Source: J054 sp965223095
Lineage (GTDB): Bacteria; Pseudomonadota; Gammaproteobacteria; Steroidobacterales; GCA-2729495
Assembly: GCA_965223095.1 (NCBI GenBank)
Contig: OZ244979.1
Location: forward strand, 62,001-126,000
Reading direction: 5' to 3'
Length of the DNA: 64,000 bases
The notes beneath the pieces are model-generated. The model worked only from the letters and a program-made list of their open reading frames with translations, was not told the DNA's origin and did no database searches. A program made the position numbers and the translations under genes. Every line of letters begins with the position of its first letter. Position 1 is the stretch's first letter. Of this stretch, positions 34,691-43,274 are shown one piece after another.

Positions 34691-35863
34691 CTAAAGCCGC
34701 GACGATAAGTCTCGCCCAAGCTGCAAAGCTTGCAACTCCATATCTCGCCCAAGCATCATGAGTTTAAAGTTCTCACCCATTTCGCCGGGCAATAGCAGGC
34801 GACGCAACACCTGGCTCATTCGCAGCTGCTCCATTTGTGTCAGGTCGCTGGAGGATTGCATCTCCTCTGCTATGCCATTGGCGAGTAAGAAATGCGCTTG
34901 GGTGGTATAGCCGGCGAGCGTAAGGCCCGCTTGTTGCCCCGCTCGAGCGACCCGGCTGAAATCCACCCAGGCGGAAATATCTTGCAGGCCGGGATACAAA
35001 AACGGATTGTCATGGGCCTGGTGTCGGTAGTGACAAATCAAGGTCCCGTCACTGCGCTCGGGATGATAATAATCACGCCGCGAACAACCGTAGTCCGCCA
35101 ACAAGATTGCACCCTGGGTCAACATTGCCGCCAAACTGTTAACCCATGCGCCCAGCTCAAGGCAAACTTCTGACCGATAGCCCACCGGCAGCACGACATC
35201 TTCACGTAGGCTGTCTAGCACGGCCTTTTCCAGTGCCTTTGCAGCTTCGGCTTCGGCCCAAGCAAAGCCATCGGCATGACAACGAACACCCAAAGCGCGA
35301 ATACCCGCTGGCGTCACGATAAACCGGCTCGCCGGCAGAGCGTCCATAACCTCGTTGGCGAACACCAAACCGCGGAAAGCTGCGGGCAGCTGATCCAACC
35401 ATCTGACCCGCGGCAGAAATTCCGGCGCGCGCGCGGCGAGGGTCGCGCGTTGGCGCTCCCGCAGGTCAGCACTCACCTCCAGTATCTGGTACTCGGCCAA
35501 CTCGATATCCCAGGCCGCGGCCGCAGACAGCAGTTCGGCCGCCAAGGCGCCACTGCCGGCACCAATTTCCATCACGGCCGGCCGGGGACATTGCCGCAGT
35601 AACGGCAACATGGAGCGCCCGATGCAACGGGCAAATGCGCCGTCCAACTCAGCGGCCGTGACAAAATCCCCGTCGGGCCCAAATTTTTCAGTGCCGCTGC
35701 TGTAGTAACCCAAGCCCGGCGCATACAAGGCCAGGCGCATGTATTCGGCAAAGTCCAGCCAGCCGCCGCGTGCATCAATTTCGCGGCGAATCAATTCGCT
35801 TAGGCGCTGGCTATGAGCCAAGCCAGCCTGATCAGGCGCGGGCTGCGGGCGGTCCATGGGCAT
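34691..35863 (-). CDS. Class I SAM-dependent methyltransferase, MidA/NDUFAF7 family
   Basis: About 390 residues from the preferred ATG at 35863. A 50-codon upstream extension lacks similarity and runs into the divergent gene. Family marks are RREIDARGGWLDFAEYMRLALYAPGLGYYSSG at the N-terminus, FGPDGDFVTAAELDGAFA, and the SAM-binding VMEIGAGSGALAAELL. VFANEVMDALPASRF and LLADYGCSRRDYY are also present. Mitochondrial NDUFAF7 methylates an arginine of a complex I subunit; whether bacterial homologues act on complex I is unproven. It is the second NADH-dehydrogenase-linked family in this region, after the NDUFA9-like gene. Confidence 0.87.
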   Translation of the reverse strand: MPMDRPQPAPDQAGLAHSQRLSELIRREIDARGGWLDFAEYMRLALYAPGLGYYSSGTEKFGPDGDFVTAAELDGAFARCIGRSMLPLLRQCPRPAVMEIGAGSGALAAELLSAAAAWDIELAEYQILEVSADLRERQRATLAARAPEFLPRVRWLDQLPAAFRGLVFANEVMDALPASRFIVTPAGIRALGVRCHADGFAWAEAEAAKALEKAVLDSLREDVVLPVGYRSEVCLELGAWVNSLAAMLTQGAILLADYGCSRRDYYHPERSDGTLICHYRHQAHDNPFLYPGLQDISAWVDFSRVARAGQQAGLTLAGYTTQAHFLLANGIAEEMQSSSDLTQMEQLRMSQVLRRLLLPGEMGENFKLMMLGRDMELQALQLGRDLSSRL

Positions 35864-35936
35864 GGTGAAATGAGGCGGCGGGGCGGTTATCTTACCTGCC
35901 CCGCGGATTAATCTCCGCGCCATGGAAACAAGCAGC

Positions 35937-36692
35937 ATGTCGGATACGGTCCGCAAGCTTAACGGCCAATGGGCCCTGGTCACGGGCGCCGGAAAACGCA
36001 TCGGGGCCTGCATTGCGCGGTCCCTGCATGCCGCGGGTGCCCGAGTCGCCGTCCACTACCGCAGCTCTGCCGGTGATGCAGAAGACCTCGCTGGCGAACT
36101 CAATGCCCGGCGCGAAAACTCCGCGCTGGCGGTACAAGCCGACCTCTTGGATGTCGATAGCTTGGGCAGTCTGGTCACCAACTTGGTGGCCCAAACCGGT
36201 GGACTCGATATTCTCGTTAACAATGCATCGAGCTTTTATCCCACCCCCCTAGCTGAAGTCACGCTGGAACATTGGAACGACCTCATGGGCACCAATCTCA
36301 AGGCGCCTTTGTTTCTGTCCCAAGCAGCGGCGCCGCATTTAAAGGCGCGCGGTGGTTGCATTGTGAATTTGATCGACATTCACGCGCAGCGTCCCTTGCG
36401 TCATCACACGATCTACGGTCCCGCAAAGGCCGGTCTGGCCATGCTGACCCGCAGCCTCGCCCGCGACCTAGCACCCGACATTCGAGTGAACGGTGTCTCC
36501 CCCGGCGCCATTCTCTGGCCTGAAGAAGGGATGACCGAATCGGTCAAGCAGGACATCTTGCGCCAGGTGCCGCTAAAACGTGCGGGCGAAGCCCAGGACA
36601 TCGCTGACTGCATCGTCTACCTGGTGCGCGATGCGCACTACGTCACGGGCCAAATCATCGCGGTGGATGGCGGCCGGAGCACCGGTTGGTAG
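35937..36692 (+). CDS. Pteridine reductase (FolM-like short-chain dehydrogenase)
   Basis: A 251-residue NADPH-dependent SDR. The nucleotide motif is VTGAGKRIGACIARSLH, whose basic residue suits NADPH, followed by VHYRSSAGDAEDLA. The active-site region has ILVNNASSFYPTPL and catalytic HHTIYGPAKAGLAML, with the YxxxK pair. The end is YVTGQIIAVDGGRSTGW. Pteridine reductases reduce dihydrobiopterin or dihydrofolate, which fits the adjacent folK and folB genes. The start could also be the in-frame ATG at 35922. It is convergent with folK, the stops being only a few bases apart. Confidence 0.88.
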   Translation: MSDTVRKLNGQWALVTGAGKRIGACIARSLHAAGARVAVHYRSSAGDAEDLAGELNARRENSALAVQADLLDVDSLGSLVTNLVAQTGGLDILVNNASSFYPTPLAEVTLEHWNDLMGTNLKAPLFLSQAAAPHLKARGGCIVNLIDIHAQRPLRHHTIYGPAKAGLAMLTRSLARDLAPDIRVNGVSPGAILWPEEGMTESVKQDILRQVPLKRAGEAQDIADCIVYLVRDAHYVTGQIIAVDGGRSTGW

Positions 36693-36696
36693 TGCC

Positions 36697-37215
36697 TTAG
36701 GAAATCATACTCAGATCAACCAAGGTCATCGGCGCCCGGCGGCCCGCAAATTCGGACCAAAGTTCGTGGATCGGTTGACCCGCGGTGGGATGCACCAGAT
36801 CGGGGGCCAGGTCCGCCAAGGGCTTTAATACGAATGCGTAGCGCGTAATGTCATCCCGCGGCACACGAATCTTAGCGTCGGTAAGCTCTTCGTCCCCATA
36901 AAGCAGCAAATCCAAATCCAGGGTCCGCGACATGGATACTTCGCCACCGCGAATCCGACCCGCCTCTATATGCAATGATTCCAGCAGGTCGACCACGCTC
37001 GATGGATCGCGCCGGGTACGAAATGTCAGGACGAGATTAAAAAAATCATCACCCTTGAAACCAACGGGCGCCGTACGATAAACCGGTGACAGGCGCAGTA
37101 AACCGAAAACTTCCGTCAGACGTCGGCAGGCCGCGGGTAAATGCACTTCGGGATCAATGTTGCTGCCGGCGCCCACATAGACGTCCACCGGCAGTGGACG
37201 TACGGACTGAATCAC
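36697..37215 (-). CDS. folK: 2-amino-4-hydroxy-6-hydroxymethyldihydropteridine pyrophosphokinase
   Basis: Transfers pyrophosphate from ATP to the pterin in folate synthesis. The 172-residue protein has VDVYVGAGSNIDPEVHL at the N-terminus, SPVYRTAPVGFKGDDFFNLVL, and the signature SRTLDLDLLLYGDE. RVPRDDITRYAFVLKPLADLAPDLVHP completes the family pattern. The start is a GTG that overlaps the folB stop by four bases, indicating translational coupling. It is the second gene of folB-folK. Confidence 0.94.
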   Translation of the reverse strand: MIQSVRPLPVDVYVGAGSNIDPEVHLPAACRRLTEVFGLLRLSPVYRTAPVGFKGDDFFNLVLTFRTRRDPSSVVDLLESLHIEAGRIRGGEVSMSRTLDLDLLLYGDEELTDAKIRVPRDDITRYAFVLKPLADLAPDLVHPTAGQPIHELWSEFAGRRAPMTLVDLSMIS

Positions 37216-37568
37216 GAAGCGCTTCGCTCAATGCAAATGCCCACATCGCGCGATCCGCGCACGGCCCAGGGTTTGTGCACCGTGACTTTGACCCAGGGCA
37301 CTGTAAATTCGCTGATGACGATTTCAGCAACGCGTTCTGCCAAAGTTTCAACCAACTGAAATTCCGAGGCTTCCACGAACTGCACCAAGCGCTTGGCCAC
37401 CGCGCGGTAATCCAAGGCCCCATCGATGTGATCCTGCGCCGCGGCCGCGGCGACGTCCGTCGCCATTTCTAAATCAATACTGACGGTCTGCGGTGCGGCG
37501 CGCTCCCACTGCCAGATACCCAGCACAGCCTTCACGCGCAGATCCGTCAAAAAAATCTTGTCCGTCAC
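37212..37568 (-). CDS. folB: Dihydroneopterin aldolase
   Basis: A 118-residue folate enzyme that cleaves dihydroneopterin to hydroxymethyldihydropterin and glycolaldehyde. It begins DKIFLTDLRVKAVLGIWQWER and carries the family segment DGALDYRAVAKRLVQFVE, the conserved Glu in FQLVETLAERVAE, and VKVTVHKPWAVRGSRDVG. The start is a GTG at 37568. Its stop overlaps the folK start. The tsaD gene lies 22 bases upstream on the same strand, so tsaD-folB-folK may share a transcript. Confidence 0.93.
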   Translation of the reverse strand: MTDKIFLTDLRVKAVLGIWQWERAAPQTVSIDLEMATDVAAAAAQDHIDGALDYRAVAKRLVQFVEASEFQLVETLAERVAEIVISEFTVPWVKVTVHKPWAVRGSRDVGICIERSAS

Positions 37569-37590
37569 CCGGCTACTCCCGCGTATTCAT

Positions 37591-38643
37591 CTATTGCGCC
37601 GGCAGCACCCAGCGGGGCTGCGCGCGCACCTGATAGTCGCCCCGCGCGCCGTGGCGCAGTCGACGATAACCCGTGTAAGCAACCATGGCGGCGTTGTCGG
37701 TACAAAACTCGATGCGGGGATAGTAGACCGTGGTCTCTCCGCCCTCCAAGGCCTGAGAAAGTTGCGCCCGCAGATACTGGTTGGCCCCCACACCGCCGGC
37801 CACTACCAAGCGCTGGCGCCCGGCCGCAGCCAGCGCCCGCAAACTCTTGGCCACCAGCACCTCCACCGCGGCGGCTTGAAACGAAGCAGCCAAATCAGCC
37901 CGGCCTGCCTCATCGAGCAAATTGTCCTGCTCATATTCCCGCACTTTAAGCATCACCGCCGTCTTTAAACCACTGAAACTGAACTCCAAACCGGGCCGGG
38001 AAAGCATTGGTCGCGGGAACTTCACCGCCGTCGCGCGGCCGGATCGGGCCAACTTTTCCAAGGCTGGTCCACCCGGATACGGCAGACCCAGTAACTTGGC
38101 CACTTTATCGAAGGCCTCGCCCGCCGCATCGTCCAAAGTCTGGCCGAGGATCTCGTATTGCCCAAAGCCCGCCACGTCCACCAACATGGAATGACCACCG
38201 GAGACCAGTAAAGCGACGAAGGGAAACGCGGGCGGATCCGGTTCGAGCAAAGGGGCCAACAAATGGGCCTCCATATGATGAACCGCCAGTGCCGGTACGC
38301 GCCAAGCCACCGCTAAGCCCACGGCGGTGGTCGCGCCCACGAGCAAGGCGCCGATGAGGCCCGGACCGCCGGTGTAAGCCACAGCGGATAGCTGCGGCCC
38401 GGTGAGCTGGGCTTGTGCCAAGGCGGCATCGACCAAGGGCAACAAGCGGCGCAGGTGATCGCGCGAAGCTAATTCCGGCACCACGCCACCGTAGGTCGCA
38501 TGCAAGTCCACTTGGCTATGCAACTGATGGGCAATGAGGCCTCGCACGGGATCGTAGACGGCCACCGCCGTTTCATCGCAGCTTGTTTCGATGCCCAGGA
38601 CCGGGCCGTCGACGCGGGCTTTGACCATGCTAGAACTTTGCAT
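37591..38643 (-). CDS. tsaD: tRNA N6-adenosine threonylcarbamoyltransferase
   Basis: Catalytic subunit for the t6A37 modification of ANN-decoding tRNAs, including the isoleucine tRNA type seen in this window. The 350-residue protein has LGIETSCDETAVAVYD, ASRDHLRRLLPLVDAAL, and the metal-binding VHHMEAHLLAPL. PFVALLVSGGHSMLVDV, LGLPYPGGPALEKLA and VAGGVGANQYLRAQL are also present. The ATG at 38643 has a GGA element at useful spacing. An in-frame ATG at 38628 is the alternative, five residues shorter. It is divergent from the rpsU operon. Confidence 0.96.
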   Translation of the reverse strand: MQSSSMVKARVDGPVLGIETSCDETAVAVYDPVRGLIAHQLHSQVDLHATYGGVVPELASRDHLRRLLPLVDAALAQAQLTGPQLSAVAYTGGPGLIGALLVGATTAVGLAVAWRVPALAVHHMEAHLLAPLLEPDPPAFPFVALLVSGGHSMLVDVAGFGQYEILGQTLDDAAGEAFDKVAKLLGLPYPGGPALEKLARSGRATAVKFPRPMLSRPGLEFSFSGLKTAVMLKVREYEQDNLLDEAGRADLAASFQAAAVEVLVAKSLRALAAAGRQRLVVAGGVGANQYLRAQLSQALEGGETTVYYPRIEFCTDNAAMVAYTGYRRLRHGARGDYQVRAQPRWVLPAQ

Positions 38644-38666
38644 TTACCAGATCCAGAAGCTATATT
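38638..38666 (+). promoter_or_regulatory. Predicted rpsU operon promoter
   Basis: TTGCAT (38638-38643) and TATATT (38661-38666) are separated by an ideal 17-base spacer. Transcription would start near 38673, leaving a leader of about 50 bases. The -35 overlaps the tsaD start codon on the other strand. Confidence 0.55.
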
Positions 38667-38679
38667 TACCGGTCAACTC

Positions 38680-38702
38680 GCCGGCAAACCGCCGGCTTTT
38701 TT
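38680..38702 (+). terminator. Hairpin with U-tract in the rpsU leader (possible attenuator)
   Basis: GCCGG (38680-38684) can pair with CCGGC (38692-38696), followed directly by six T. It lies between the predicted promoter and the AAGGAAG ribosome binding site of rpsU. Its form is that of an intrinsic terminator, but within a leader it would act as an attenuator. The stem is only five base pairs. Confidence 0.45.
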
Positions 38703-38722
38703 AGGTTTTAAGGAAGACAACA

Positions 38723-38938
38723 TTGCCTAGCGTTCGCGTAAAAGAAAACGAGCATTTTGACGCCGCCTTGCGACGATTCAAGCGGGCTTGCGAAAAAGCG
38801 GGTGTACTCACCGAAGTTCGTCGCCGCGAGTTCTACGAAAAACCCACCCAAGAACGCAAGCGCAAGAAGGCCGCCGCGGTAAAACGGCAGCTCAAGCGCA
38901 CGTCCCGCGACGTCAATCGGCGCCGCCGCCTGTACTGA
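38723..38938 (+). CDS. rpsU: 30S ribosomal protein S21
   Basis: A 71-residue, strongly basic ribosomal protein of the small subunit. The sequence PSVRVKENEHFDAALRRFKRACEKAG is the S21 signature, and it ends RDVNRRRRLY. The start is a TTG preceded by AAGGAAG at good spacing; no upstream ATG is in frame. It is the first gene of the conserved rpsU-yqeY-dnaG-rpoD macromolecular-synthesis operon. A rare start codon on a ribosomal protein gene may limit its output. Confidence 0.96.
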   Translation: MPSVRVKENEHFDAALRRFKRACEKAGVLTEVRRREFYEKPTQERKRKKAAAVKRQLKRTSRDVNRRRRLY

Positions 38939-38965
38939 TTCCGCACGGGTCCCGCCGGCCGGTTC

Positions 38966-39412
38966 ATGGGCCTTCATCAGCAAATTCAAGACGACATGAA
39001 GTCCGCCATGCGCGCGGGCGACAAGCTGAGGCTGGTCACCGTGCGCATGTTACTCGCGGCCATCAAACAGCGTGAAATCGATGAGCGGACGAATCTTGAC
39101 GATGCGGCAATTCTGAAAATCATCGAAAAACTGGTCAAGCAACGCCGTGAGGCCGCTAGTCAGTTTGCCTCGGCCGGCCGCGCCGAGCTGCAAGCCAAGG
39201 AGCTAGCGGAAGTCGAAATCTTGCAGGTCTATTTGCCCGAGCCCATGAGCCCGGAAGAACTTGAACAGCTGATCGACCGCGTCATCGAAAGCTGCGGCGC
39301 AACCAGCCCCCGGGATATGGGCAAAGTCATGGCAGCCCTGCGGGATGCTGCCCAGGGCCGCGCGGATATGGGCGCGGTTAGCCAACAGGTCAAGACCAAA
39401 TTGCAGGCTTGA
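38966..39412 (+). CDS. yqeY: GatB/YqeY domain protein
   Basis: A 148-residue protein beginning LHQQIQDDMKSAMRAGDKLRLVTVRMLLAAIK, with the YqeY core KIIEKLVKQRREAASQFASAGR and LPEPMSPEELEQLI. The end, AVSQQVKTKLQA, is also typical. YqeY resembles the tail domain of GatB in the tRNA amidotransferase, and stand-alone copies probably bind tRNA, but their role is undefined. It sits between rpsU and dnaG, as in many proteobacteria. Confidence 0.93.
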   Translation: MGLHQQIQDDMKSAMRAGDKLRLVTVRMLLAAIKQREIDERTNLDDAAILKIIEKLVKQRREAASQFASAGRAELQAKELAEVEILQVYLPEPMSPEELEQLIDRVIESCGATSPRDMGKVMAALRDAAQGRADMGAVSQQVKTKLQA

Positions 39413-39518
39413 GGACGTCCTCGGCGGGGGCGAAGAACGCATCTGCTAGACTGCTCAGCCTTCGCCAAAGCTGCCGGGCGTTCACGGCGGCAAACAACAG
39501 CAATAAACAGCGATAGCC

Positions 39519-41270
39519 GTGGCAGGCCGCATACCGCAGGATTTCATCGACGAACTTTCCGTCCGCGCCGATATCGTGGCCGTGGTGGGCTCGCGTGTGG
39601 AGCTCAAAAAGGCCGGGCGCGAATATAAAGCCCGCTGCCCTTTTCACGGCGAGAAAACCCCCTCGTTCACCGTCAGTCCGGATAAGGGCTTTTATCATTG
39701 CTTTGGCTGCGGAGCACACGGCACGGCCCTCGGTTTCCTAATGGAATACGACCGCTTGGAATTTGTTGAAGCCGTGGAAGAACTCGCCCAAATGCTGAGC
39801 CTAGAGGTACCGCGGGAAGAAAATAGCGCACAGCGAGAACCCGTCGCGCCGCTGTTTGAAACCTTGGATCAGGCGGCAAAATTGTATGCCAAAGCCCTGC
39901 GCGAACACCCCGTCGCCGTGGAGTATTTGCGCGGACGCGGACTGGACGGCGAAACGGCAGCTAACTTTGGTATTGGCTATGCCCCCGCCGGCTGGGACTT
40001 TCTGGCCAAACGTCTGGGCAACGACGATGCGCAACGCCAGAAACTGCTGTCCGCCGGTTTAGTCATCGCGCGCGATAACGGGGGCTTTTATGATCGGTTC
40101 CGCGAACGCATCGTGTTTCCCATTCGTGACAGCCGCGGCCGAGTCATCGCCTTTGGCGGACGCGTGCTCAAACAAGAAGAACCCAAGTATCTCAATTCAC
40201 CGGAAACCGCCCTGTTCCACAAAGGCCGAGAATTGTATGGCTTGTATGAAGCTCGGCGGGCAAACCGCGCGCTAGACCGAATTCTTGTGGTCGAAGGCTA
40301 CATGGACGTGGTCAGCCTTGCCGCGCATGGTGTGAGCAATGCCGTGGCTACTTTGGGAACGGCCACCACCAGCGAACATTTACGCCGGCTGTTTCGCGCC
40401 ACGCAAGAAGTGGTGTTTTGTTTCGACGGCGATCGGGCCGGACGGGACGCGGCCTGGCGTGCCCTGCAAAACAGCCTGGGTGAAATGCGCGACGCACGCC
40501 AGATACGCTTTCTGTTTTTACCCGAAGGTGAAGACCCGGACAGCGTGATCCGCGACGAAGGCGCGCCAGGGCTGTTGCGTCGACTCACCGAGGCCCTGCC
40601 CCTGTCAGACTATCTGCTGCAAAATCTTAAACAGCAAACAGACACGGACAGCATGGACGGCCGCGCGCGCCTGGCCGAATTGGCTCGCCCCTTGCTCAGT
40701 CGTGTCGCGGCAGGGGTTTATCGCGAACTGCTGATGGAACGATTGGCAGGGGAAGTCCAGCTACCGCAGGCCAGACTGGCCGAACTCATGGGCGGCACAA
40801 CCGCAATCCACGCCCAGCCCCGGCGGGCGCCGCGACCCGCACCGACCGCCGGCCAAAAAACTTTGGTGCGCCGGGCAATACAAGTCATTTTGAACTACCC
40901 CAGCCTGGGCGCGCAGATTCAGGTAGCGGCTGAGTTGTCGCTTGTGCAACAACGCGGCATCGGCCTACTTTGTGAACTCCTTGAACTGACCCGGCAAAAC
41001 CCCCAAATCAACAGTGCAGGCTTGCTCGAACGCTATCGCGAACGACCCGAAGGCCCGCATTTGGAAGGCCTCTTGACCGAAGAAATCTTGCTGGGCGAGG
41101 CGAGTGCGGAGCAAGAGCTGGTCGATTGTCTCGATCGAATAATCCACAGCGAACGGGATGCACGCTTGGCGACCTTGGTTGACAAGGCTGGCGCCCAAGG
41201 CTTGTCCGACGAAGAACGCGAAGAGCTGCGCGAACTGCATCGCGGCAAGCAGCGGGCCGCGGAGCGTTAG
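39519..41270 (+). CDS. dnaG: DNA primase
   Basis: Synthesises RNA primers for DNA replication. The 583-residue protein has the zinc ribbon CPFHGEKTPSFTVSPDKGFYHCFGCGAHG near residue 40. The Toprim catalytic domain includes LVVEGYMDVVSLAAHGV, VFCFDGDRAGRDAAWRAL and LPEGEDPDSVIRDEG. A C-terminal helicase-binding region completes it. The start is a GTG and the length is normal. It is the third gene of the rpsU operon; about 106 bases lie between yqeY and dnaG. Confidence 0.97.
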   Translation: MAGRIPQDFIDELSVRADIVAVVGSRVELKKAGREYKARCPFHGEKTPSFTVSPDKGFYHCFGCGAHGTALGFLMEYDRLEFVEAVEELAQMLSLEVPREENSAQREPVAPLFETLDQAAKLYAKALREHPVAVEYLRGRGLDGETAANFGIGYAPAGWDFLAKRLGNDDAQRQKLLSAGLVIARDNGGFYDRFRERIVFPIRDSRGRVIAFGGRVLKQEEPKYLNSPETALFHKGRELYGLYEARRANRALDRILVVEGYMDVVSLAAHGVSNAVATLGTATTSEHLRRLFRATQEVVFCFDGDRAGRDAAWRALQNSLGEMRDARQIRFLFLPEGEDPDSVIRDEGAPGLLRRLTEALPLSDYLLQNLKQQTDTDSMDGRARLAELARPLLSRVAAGVYRELLMERLAGEVQLPQARLAELMGGTTAIHAQPRRAPRPAPTAGQKTLVRRAIQVILNYPSLGAQIQVAAELSLVQQRGIGLLCELLELTRQNPQINSAGLLERYRERPEGPHLEGLLTEEILLGEASAEQELVDCLDRIIHSERDARLATLVDKAGAQGLSDEEREELRELHRGKQRAAER

Positions 41271-41412
41271 CAACCGCGTCGAGCAGCTTTGAGAACGGCC
41301 TTTACAGCCCGCTGAAACGCGCACCAATTATGGAAAAAACTTTGCCTAGTCAATCGTTTATATCGCCGCCCCCCTGGGCGACTGATCGCTCGGTATGGTG
41401 ATTATTGTGGTG

Positions 41413-41418
41413 TATACT
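41413..41418 (+). promoter_or_regulatory. Possible -10 element ahead of rpoD
   Basis: TATACT lies in the 186-base dnaG-rpoD gap, about 40 bases before the rpoD start. No good -35 was found at the standard spacing, so an internal operon promoter is only suggested. Confidence 0.35.
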
Positions 41419-41456
41419 TACGCGTTTTTTTACGCACGCATCTTGAGGTAGCCCGG

Positions 41457-43268
41457 GTGACAGAACGCGCCGAAACTCCGAAAGCCGATCAACAGTCGCA
41501 ACTCAAGCTCTTAATTGCCCGCGGCAAAGAGCAAGGCTATTTAACCTACGGCGAGGTTAACGACCACTTGCCCAATGACATCGTCGATCCCGAACAGATC
41601 GAAGACATTGTCAACATGATTAACGACATGGGTATTACGGTCTACGAAAAGGCTTCCGATGTCGACACCAGCGTGTTGTCGGACAATGCAGCGACCAACG
41701 ATGACGAAGCGGTGGAAGAAGCCGCCGCAGCGCTCGCCACCGTCGATGCGGAGTTCGGGCGCACGACCGACCCGGTGCGTATGTATATGCGCGAGATGGG
41801 CACCGTTGAACTGCTAACTCGCGAAGGTGAAATTCGTATCGCCAAGCGTATCGAGGAAGGCTTGGATCAGGTTAAGAACTCCCTGGCGTACTTTCCATTG
41901 ACCTTTGGAATACTGGCCGATGCCTACGCGCCCATCAAAGAGGGGGGCGGCCGCTTACAAGATTTGCTCGTCGGTTTTGTCGACCCCAACGAACCCGAAG
42001 AAGTCGTCCCAGCCAGCCAAAAAACCGATGATGATGACGAGCCGGAAGATACTGGACCCGACCCTGAAGAGGTCAAGAAACGCTTTGACTCGATGATGCG
42101 CCGCCACAAGCGCATCCTCACGGCCATCAAGAAGGACGGCACCGCCGACCCGAAAACCCAGCGGGCGCGGGACAAACTAACGGCCGAGCTGATGGAGATA
42201 AAGCTGGCGCCGAAATTGTTTGAGCGGCTATGCGCGAACTTGCGCGAAACCATCGGTGGTATTCGCGGCTGCGAACGCCGCATCTTGAAACTCTGCGTGC
42301 GTGATGCCGGCATGCCACGCCGCGACTTTATTGCCAGTTTTCCGCGCAATGAAACGAACTTGCGCTGGGTCGAGAAGCATATCCGCGCGAAGCGCAAGTA
42401 TTCCGCGACCTTATCGAAGCTCAAGGAAGAAATTCAGCGCAACCAACGCAAGCTCATCGCGATTGAGGTGGTCACCCAACTCAGCATTGCCGAAATCAAA
42501 GAGATCAATCGACAAATGTCGCTGGGCGAGGCTAAGGCGCGCCGCGCGAAAAAAGAAATGGTCGAGGCGAATCTACGTTTGGTGATTTCCATTGCGAAGA
42601 AATACACCAATCGCGGGCTACAGTTTTTAGATCTAATCCAAGAAGGCAACATCGGCTTAATGAAAGCCGTCGATAAATTTGAATATCGGCGAGGCTACAA
42701 GTTTTCAACTTATGCGACCTGGTGGATTCGTCAAGCCATTACGCGATCCATTGCGGACCAGGCACGCACGATTCGCATACCGGTACACATGATTGAAACC
42801 ATCAACAAGCTGAATCGAATTTCGCGCCAGATGCTGCAGGAGATGGGCCGGGAGCCGCTGCCTGAAGAGCTGGCCATTCGGATGGAAATGCCAGAAGATA
42901 AAGTTCGCAAAGTCCTGAAGATCGCCAAAGAGCCCATCTCCATGGAAACGCCCATTGGCGACGATGAAGACTCGCATTTGGGTGATTTCATCGAAGATCC
43001 CAGTGTTCTGTCACCGGTTGATTCAGCGACCACCGAAGGCCTCAAGGAAACCACGGGCAATGTGCTGGCCGGCTTAACCCCGCGTGAGGCTAAAGTACTG
43101 CGCATGCGTTTCGGCATCGATATGAACACCGATCATACTTTGGAAGAAGTTGGCAAACAGTTTGACGTCACCCGCGAACGCATTCGTCAAATTGAAGCAA
43201 AAGCGCTACGCAAACTCCGTCATCCATCGCGCAGCGACCAACTGCGCAGCTTTTTGCTTGAAGACTAA
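41457..43268 (+). CDS. rpoD: RNA polymerase primary sigma factor (sigma 70)
   Basis: A 603-residue housekeeping sigma factor. Region 1.1 is at the N-terminus (LKLLIARGKEQGYLTYGEVNDHLP) and region 1.2 is DPVRMYMREMGTVELLTREGE. The acidic non-conserved domain lies around residues 180-220. Region 2 has the canonical core-binding and -10 helices (ANLRLVISIAKKYTNRGLQ, FSTYATWWIRQAITRS). Regions 3 and 4 end RERIRQIEAKALRKLRHPSRS. The start is GTG. It closes the rpsU-yqeY-dnaG-rpoD operon and is convergent with the FMN glutamate synthase-like gene, 6 bases apart. Confidence 0.98.
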   Translation: MTERAETPKADQQSQLKLLIARGKEQGYLTYGEVNDHLPNDIVDPEQIEDIVNMINDMGITVYEKASDVDTSVLSDNAATNDDEAVEEAAAALATVDAEFGRTTDPVRMYMREMGTVELLTREGEIRIAKRIEEGLDQVKNSLAYFPLTFGILADAYAPIKEGGGRLQDLLVGFVDPNEPEEVVPASQKTDDDDEPEDTGPDPEEVKKRFDSMMRRHKRILTAIKKDGTADPKTQRARDKLTAELMEIKLAPKLFERLCANLRETIGGIRGCERRILKLCVRDAGMPRRDFIASFPRNETNLRWVEKHIRAKRKYSATLSKLKEEIQRNQRKLIAIEVVTQLSIAEIKEINRQMSLGEAKARRAKKEMVEANLRLVISIAKKYTNRGLQFLDLIQEGNIGLMKAVDKFEYRRGYKFSTYATWWIRQAITRSIADQARTIRIPVHMIETINKLNRISRQMLQEMGREPLPEELAIRMEMPEDKVRKVLKIAKEPISMETPIGDDEDSHLGDFIEDPSVLSPVDSATTEGLKETTGNVLAGLTPREAKVLRMRFGIDMNTDHTLEEVGKQFDVTRERIRQIEAKALRKLRHPSRSDQLRSFLLED

Positions 43269-43274
43269 ACGGCC

